Shown: positions 57,683-64,000 of the stretch, piece by piece
Numbering within the stretch: position 1 is the first letter of the stretch
Layout: each line of letters opens with the position of its first letter
Origin: Streptomyces sp. NRRL S-1022
GTDB lineage: Bacteria > Actinomycetota > Actinomycetes > Streptomycetales > Streptomycetaceae
Direction: 5' to 3'
Assembly (NCBI RefSeq): GCF_000720135.1
Contig: NZ_JOIU01000004.1
Coordinates: 124,001 to 188,000, forward strand
DNA length: 64,000 nucleotides
Position numbers and translations under genes: made by a program
The notes under the pieces: model-generated
Databases searched by the model: none
What the model was told of the DNA's origin: nothing
What the model saw: only the letters and a program-made list of their open reading frames with translations

Positions 57683-58228
57683 TCAGTCGGGGTCCGGCAG
57701 TCCGTCGAACTCCGCCAGGGCCTGGCTGAGCCAGCGGGTCCAGAAGGTCTCCAGGTCGATGCCCGCCCGCAGGACCAGGTGGCGCAACCGGTCCTCCGGG
57801 GCGTCCCGGTCCGGCGGGAAGTCGCGCTGCTCGATCTCCTGGTACTCGGTCAGCTGCCGCCGGTGCAGCTCCAGATGGCGGCGGAGATCGGCCGCCAGGC
57901 CCGCGGTGCCGACCACGGCCGCCGCGCGCAGCCGCAGCAGCAGCGGATCCCGCAGGGTCCTGGGTTCCTGCGCGGCGGCGGTCCAGCGGGCCAGCTCGGC
58001 GCGGCCCGCGGGCAGGACCTCGTAGCTCTTCTTCTGCCCGCGGGCCGGCTGTGCGGCCGGCAGCGTGCGGATGAACCCCTCGGCCTCCAGTTTCCCCAGC
58101 TCGCGATAGATCTGCTGATGCGTCGCGGACCAGAAGTAGCCGATCGACTTGTCGAACCGGCGGGTCAGCTCCAGGCCCGACGAAGGCTTTTCCAGCAGGG
58201 CGGTGAGGATCGCGTGCGGGAGTGACAT
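57683..58228 (-). CDS. PadR-family transcriptional regulator
   Basis: This 181-aa protein has the PadR winged helix (HAILTALLEKPSSGLELTRRF; FWSATHQQIYRELGKLEAEGF; YEVLPAGRAELARW) and a C-terminal helical dimer domain (PLLLRLRAAAVVG; LELHRRQLTEYQEIEQ). It starts 30 nt after the dienoyl-CoA reductase stop on the same strand, so the two are probably one message. A palindrome upstream of the reductase is a likely target, making this an autoregulated unit. It is convergent with the small surface protein gene with 7 nt between stops. Confidence 0.87.
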   Translation of the reverse strand: MSLPHAILTALLEKPSSGLELTRRFDKSIGYFWSATHQQIYRELGKLEAEGFIRTLPAAQPARGQKKSYEVLPAGRAELARWTAAAQEPRTLRDPLLLRLRAAAVVGTAGLAADLRRHLELHRRQLTEYQEIEQRDFPPDRDAPEDRLRHLVLRAGIDLETFWTRWLSQALAEFDGLPDPD

Positions 58229-58258
58229 GGGCTCATCCTAGGGACGCGCGTGCGGCCC

Positions 58259-60427
<2,169 letters not shown>

Positions 60428-60455
60428 TCAGCACATCAGCACAAACCGGTGGAAA

Positions 60456-60827
60456 TCATCGGCTTTCCAGGCGAAGGTGCAGGTCACGCTCCTGATCACC
60501 GGAGGCCGCACAGGTCTCCTCCACGGTGAACATCGAGTCCAGGGTGGTGCGGAACCGGTCGACGGCCCAGTAACCGCCCTGGACGTCCGCCTGGACGGGT
60601 GCGTCCAGGCGCACCGGCGGGCAGCCCGATCCGCGGGCCTGGGCGACGTCGTAGGTCCCGAGCCACACCATGGGCCGGGTCTCGTGGAGCTGCTGGGGCT
60701 CCTCGTCCGCGCCCCGGTCGGAGGCGAAGCACGTCCGCAGGGCGTCGAAGACGAGGCGGGCGTCCTCCTTCGATCCGCTGATCTCCACCGTGACGGTCTC
60801 CGGATGCGACCGCTCCGTGTCTGTCAT
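60456..60827 (-). CDS. Hypothetical protein
   Basis: This 123-aa acidic protein has the start ETVTVEISGSKEDARLVFDAL and a middle ETRPMVWLGTYDVAQARGSG, and ends CAASGDQERDLHLRLESR. The pattern of alternating strands and helices suggests a small alpha/beta fold, but no family was recognised. AAAGGAGCG precedes the ATG at 5-6 nt. It is monocistronic with its own terminator. Confidence 0.65.
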   Translation of the reverse strand: MTDTERSHPETVTVEISGSKEDARLVFDALRTCFASDRGADEEPQQLHETRPMVWLGTYDVAQARGSGCPPVRLDAPVQADVQGGYWAVDRFRTTLDSMFTVEETCAASGDQERDLHLRLESR

Positions 60828-60923
60828 TGATCGCTCCTTTCGTGGCCGCGCTGTGGTGGAACGGGGTACCCCGTCGAACAGCGTTCATCCTTAAGGAAAG
60901 CACCACGGACCGCCGGGCACACC

Positions 60924-61805
60924 TCAGCCGCGTGCGAACTTGTACGTCTTGCTGTCCGTGAGCACGCAGAATCCGGGCGAGACCACGATCACGCGCAGGA
61001 CGGCGCTGCGCCGGTCGTAGTCGATGCCCTCCGCCTCGAAGGCGCCCGAGCAGGAGCTGCGCAGCGGCAGCTGGCGCAGCGCGGTGACATGGCCGGAGAC
61101 GTCGGCGGTGCCGTTCGGCGCGGCCGACAGGTCGATCTGGAGCAGCGGCTTGGTGAACCCGAACAGGCTGCCCTCCGGGTCGTCGGAGGAGCACAGCAGG
61201 GTGGTGGGGCCGGAGAAGTCGCAGCCCTGGACGTCGCGGACGGCGTGGTCCAGGCGGACGGCCGAGGCCTGCGGGAGGTTCGCCGAGGGTGAGGTGGACG
61301 GGTTGACGCCCGGGGTCGGGAAGACCAGCAGGCGGGTCATCGTGCCCCACTCGCCGGACAGCATCCACTGGCCGTCGGGCGAGATGGCGTCCCACGAGTT
61401 GTTCAGCGCCTCGCCCGCGCCGAGCGTGTGGACGTACTCCGTCCAGGCACCGCCGGGCGCCTGCACGCGGAACATCTTGGAGTTGCCGGAGTCCCGCTGG
61501 TAGGGCTCGATGTAGTAGCCGTTGTACGAGGCGTCGGGGTCGCCGACGTGGTTCCAGCCGCGGCTGGAGACGCCGAGGGGGATGGTGCCGATGCCGGTGT
61601 AGTGGTTGGGGCTGTTCGCGGGGACCTCGACCGAGGTCAGGCCCTGGCTCTCGGTCAGCGGGTCGGCGCGGTCGGAGCCGGTCTCGGTCCAGAGGTCGGC
61701 CGCGCCGGCCGGCACGGGCGCGGCGAGGGACACGACGGCGGCGGTGGCGAGGGTGACGAGTCCGGCGAGGACTGCGTGACAGCGTTGCCGTGCGGACGCG
61801 GGCAT
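60924..61805 (-). CDS. Secreted beta-propeller-like hypothetical protein
   Basis: This 293-aa protein has a signal peptide (CHAVLAGLVTLATAAVVSLAA, cleavage near PAGAA). The mature part has repeated beta-rich segments such as WDAISPDGQWMLSGEWGTM and VQGCDFSGPTTLLCSSDDPEGS. The SPDGQWML motif and repeated aromatic turns suggest a beta-propeller. No enzyme motif is clear. GAGGAG precedes the ATG at 61805. It is exported; its role is unknown. Confidence 0.7.
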   Translation of the reverse strand: MPASARQRCHAVLAGLVTLATAAVVSLAAPVPAGAADLWTETGSDRADPLTESQGLTSVEVPANSPNHYTGIGTIPLGVSSRGWNHVGDPDASYNGYYIEPYQRDSGNSKMFRVQAPGGAWTEYVHTLGAGEALNNSWDAISPDGQWMLSGEWGTMTRLLVFPTPGVNPSTSPSANLPQASAVRLDHAVRDVQGCDFSGPTTLLCSSDDPEGSLFGFTKPLLQIDLSAAPNGTADVSGHVTALRQLPLRSSCSGAFEAEGIDYDRRSAVLRVIVVSPGFCVLTDSKTYKFARG

Positions 61806-62105
61806 GGCCGGCTCCTCGGAGGCGGGGGGCACTCGGACGGCGGACAGTCTGGCGTGGCGCGGTAGTCATGTACAGACCAACCGCGCAACATGGGCGTGAA
61901 CTCTCACGGCCCGCGGGACCGCGCTGTACGGTCTGGGCAGGAGGCCCCGCGGGCGCGGCGGCTTCGGCGGACGTCCGCCGCCGTGGTGAGGGATGGTGGA
62001 GGTGGACGGCGACGGGGTCGGAGAGTCGGGTGTGAGCGCGGTAGAACAAGGGGAGTCGGCACGGGGGACGACGTGCCGTGCGGACGGGCGAAGGCGGTGC
62101 GTGGC
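61806..62105. other. 300-nt divergent gap, no gene assigned
   Basis: This is the promoter region of the secreted protein (minus) and of the phosphatase gene (plus). A short ORF-like frame exists but is unsupported. No operator was recognised. Confidence 0.3.
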
Positions 62106-64000
62106 ATGAGTGCAGCCGAGGCTCCGGCGCCGGAGAACGGCGAGCCGGCGCGCGGACCGGTGCCGCCGGGCGGACTGCTCGACGTCCTGGGCGTGGCCTC
62201 GGTGGTGCTGGACACCGACGGCCGGATCGTCCTGTGGAGCCCGCAGGCGGAGGAGCTGTTCGGCTACACCGCGCAGGAGGCCCTCGGCCAGTACGCCGCC
62301 CGGCTGATGGTGCACGAACGCCACATCCAGCTGGTCGGCAAGCTCTTCGCCGACGTGATGCGCACCGGGGAGAGCTGGGCGGGCGGCTTCCCGATCCGGC
62401 GCAAGGACGGCAGCACCCGGTTGGTGGAATTCCGCAACATGCGGTTGCTGGACGACCAGGGGGACGTGTACGCGCTCGGGCTCGCCGCCGACCAGTCGAC
62501 CGTACGGCGGCTGGAGCAGGAGGTGGCGCTGTCCGAGCGGATGGTGAAGCAGTCACCGATCGGGTACGCCGTCCTCGACACCGGCCTGCGGTTCGTCTCG
62601 GTCAACCCGGCCATGGAGAAGATCAACGGGGTGCCGGCGGCCGAGCACGTGGGCCGCACGCTGCGCGAGGTGCTGCCGATGCTGGACTCCACCTCCGTGG
62701 AGGCGGGTGCCCGGCGGGTGCTGGAGACCGGCCTGCCCGTGATCGACGACACGCTGGTCGGCCGTACGCCCGCCGACCCGGACGCCGACCACACCTGGGC
62801 GCACTCGCTCTACCGGCTTGAGGACGCGATGGGCCATGTGCTGGGCGTGGCGGTCTCGGTGGTCGACATCACCGAGCAGCACCGGGCCTCGGTCGAGGCG
62901 GAGGCCGCCCGGCGCCGGCTCGCGGTCGTCGCGGACGCCTCCGCCCGGATCGGTACGACGCTAGAACTCGAACGCACCGCCTGCGAGCTGGCCGACGTCG
63001 CCGTACCGGAACTGGCCGACGTGGCCGCCGTGGACCTGCTGGACGCGGTGGTCGAGGGCCGGCAGAGCACGCTGGGCCCCTCGGAGGCGGCGGTGATCCG
63101 GGCCCTCGCGGTGCGTCCGGCGGGCGGCTCGGAGGCCGTGCGCGCCGCCGACCCGCCCGGCCAGATCGCCCGGTACGCGCCCGACCGCCTGGTCACCGAG
63201 TGCGTGCGCACCGGCGAGGCGGTGCTGGTACGGCAGGTCAAGGACGAGGACCTGCCGCGCATCGCCCGCTCCCCCGAGGCGGCCGTCCTGCTCGGCCGCG
63301 CCGGCCTGCACTCGTACCTCGCGGTGCCGCTGATCGCGCGCGGCGAGGTGCTGGGTGCGCTCGACCTCAAGCGCACCCGCAATCCGGCGCCCTTCGACGA
63401 GGACGACGTCCTGCTGGCGAGGGAGCTGGCCGCCCGGGCGGCCGTGCAGATCGACAACGCCCGCTGGTACCAGAACGCCCGCAACACCGCCCTCACCCTC
63501 CAGCGCAGCCTGCTGCCCAGCCATCCTCCGGTGACCACCGCCCTGGAGGTGGCCTCCCGTTACCAGCCGGCGGGTGCCACCAGCGAGGTCGGCGGGGACT
63601 GGTTCGACGTCATCCCGCTGGAGGGGGGCAAGACCGCGCTCGTCGTGGGTGACGTGATGGGCAGCGGCATCAGCGCGGCGGCCACGATGGGCCGGCTGCG
63701 CACCGCGACGACCACCCTGGCCGCCCTCGACCTCGACCCGGCCCGGCTGCTGGAGCACCTGGACAAGACCACGTCGGCGCTGGACCACTCCATCGCGACC
63801 TGCGTGTACGCCGTCCACGACCCGCACCTGCGCCAGTGCCGGATCGCCAACGCCGGCCATCTGCCGCCGGCCCGGGTCCGGCCCGGCCGCCCGCCCGAGC
63901 TGCTGGATCTGCCCACCGGGGTGCCGCTGGGGGTGGGCGGGGTGGAGTTCTCCACCGTCACGGTCGACTTCGCGCCCGGCGACGAGCTGGTGTTCTACAC
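62106..64000 (+). CDS. PAS-PAS-GAF-PP2C (SpoIIE-type) phosphatase, 3' end cut by window edge
   Basis: The visible 631 codons have two PAS domains (first about 25-130: VVLDTDGRIVLWSPQAEELFGY; second about 145-265: YAVLDTGLRFVSVNPAMEKI), a GAF domain (about 275-450: RRLAVVADASARIG; LHSYLAVPLIARGEVLGALDL) and a PP2C domain (from about 470: SEVGGDWFDVIPLEGG; VVGDVMGSGISAAATMG; NAGHLPPARV). The C-terminal metal motif has not been reached. Such proteins sense a signal and dephosphorylate STAS proteins. ATG 62106 has an AAGG about 11 nt upstream. Confidence 0.88.
   Translation, partial: MSAAEAPAPENGEPARGPVPPGGLLDVLGVASVVLDTDGRIVLWSPQAEELFGYTAQEALGQYAARLMVHERHIQLVGKLFADVMRTGESWAGGFPIRRKDGSTRLVEFRNMRLLDDQGDVYALGLAADQSTVRRLEQEVALSERMVKQSPIGYAVLDTGLRFVSVNPAMEKINGVPAAEHVGRTLREVLPMLDSTSVEAGARRVLETGLPVIDDTLVGRTPADPDADHTWAHSLYRLEDAMGHVLGVAVSVVDITEQHRASVEAEAARRRLAVVADASARIGTTLELERTACELADVAVPELADVAAVDLLDAVVEGRQSTLGPSEAAVIRALAVRPAGGSEAVRAADPPGQIARYAPDRLVTECVRTGEAVLVRQVKDEDLPRIARSPEAAVLLGRAGLHSYLAVPLIARGEVLGALDLKRTRNPAPFDEDDVLLARELAARAAVQIDNARWYQNARNTALTLQRSLLPSHPPVTTALEVASRYQPAGATSEVGGDWFDVIPLEGGKTALVVGDVMGSGISAAATMGRLRTATTTLAALDLDPARLLEHLDKTTSALDHSIATCVYAVHDPHLRQCRIANAGHLPPARVRPGRPPELLDLPTGVPLGVGGVEFSTVTVDFAPGDELVFY

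Overview
The window is a high-GC actinobacterial chromosome segment, most likely Streptomyces. Support comes from very GC-rich third codon positions, many GTG starts, AGGAGG-type ribosome binding sites, and families typical of the genus: DUF397, ANTAR/STAS regulators, PP2C-type SpoIIE phosphatases, DhaKLM, GH75 chitosanase, DUF326 and DUF3040. I saw no rRNA, tRNA, CRISPR array or phage.

Region A (1 to about 20.8 kb) is rich in CoA-thioester catabolism. Two thiolase-fold proteins, a tandem DUF35 protein and a crotonase lie on the minus strand, divergent from a FadD-type ligase. After them come an LTA-synthase-like sulfatase-family membrane protein, an alpha/beta hydrolase, paaK, an ArsR regulator, two further acyl-CoA ligases, a secreted Ntn acylase (acyl-homoserine lactone or penicillin acylase type), a nitronate monooxygenase-like flavoprotein, a phytoene-desaturase-like FAD enzyme and an MpaB-type protein. 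The same 17-bp inverted repeat (TCTGA..n7..TCAGA) sits in front of two separate units, which suggests one regulator. An acyl-CoA dehydrogenase at 33-34 kb has an exact KstR-type operator (TnnAACnnGTTnnA) upstream.

Region B (about 21 to 32.9 kb) is an eroded accessory stretch. It holds two transposase relics (IS5-like), a frameshifted P450 C-terminus that has lost its heme cysteine, an NmrA-type SDR fragment joined to a nitroreductase with an in-frame stop, and a gene broken at a C7 run. Intact genes lie among these: DUF1003, a mycothiol-dependent isomerase family protein, a medium-chain reductase, a LysE exporter, an RsbU-like phosphatase, an XRE/DUF2975 pair with twin operators, and an NmrA-like reductase.

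Region C (32.9 to 37.8 kb) holds the acyl-CoA dehydrogenase, a Cys-rich copper-binding-type four-helix protein, an RpiB-like protein, small hypotheticals, and two STAS proteins, one fused to ANTAR and GAF-like parts.

Region D (37.9 to 50.6 kb) is the most striking part. It is a single minus-strand operon of twelve genes, nearly all overlapping by 4 nt, and it encodes an ADP-heptose route in a Gram-positive: a GmhA-like isomerase, HldE and GmhB. With these are two GT9 heptosyltransferase-like enzymes, three GT2 enzymes, two GT4-like enzymes, a carbamoyltransferase and a UDP-glucuronate-decarboxylase-like SDR. No HldD epimerase is seen. The likely product is an exported or surface carbamoylated, heptose-containing glycan or glycoconjugate. 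The set has no obvious membrane flippase or polymerase.

Region E (50.6 to 64 kb) holds a hemerythrin protein, a DUF3040 protein, the PTS-dependent dihydroxyacetone kinase operon dhaKLM, a GH75 chitosanase, an FN3 lipoprotein, a cell-wall-anchored-looking small protein, a PadR regulator in one unit with a 2,4-dienoyl-CoA reductase, two hypotheticals, and a PAS-PAS-GAF-PP2C phosphatase that runs off the window end.
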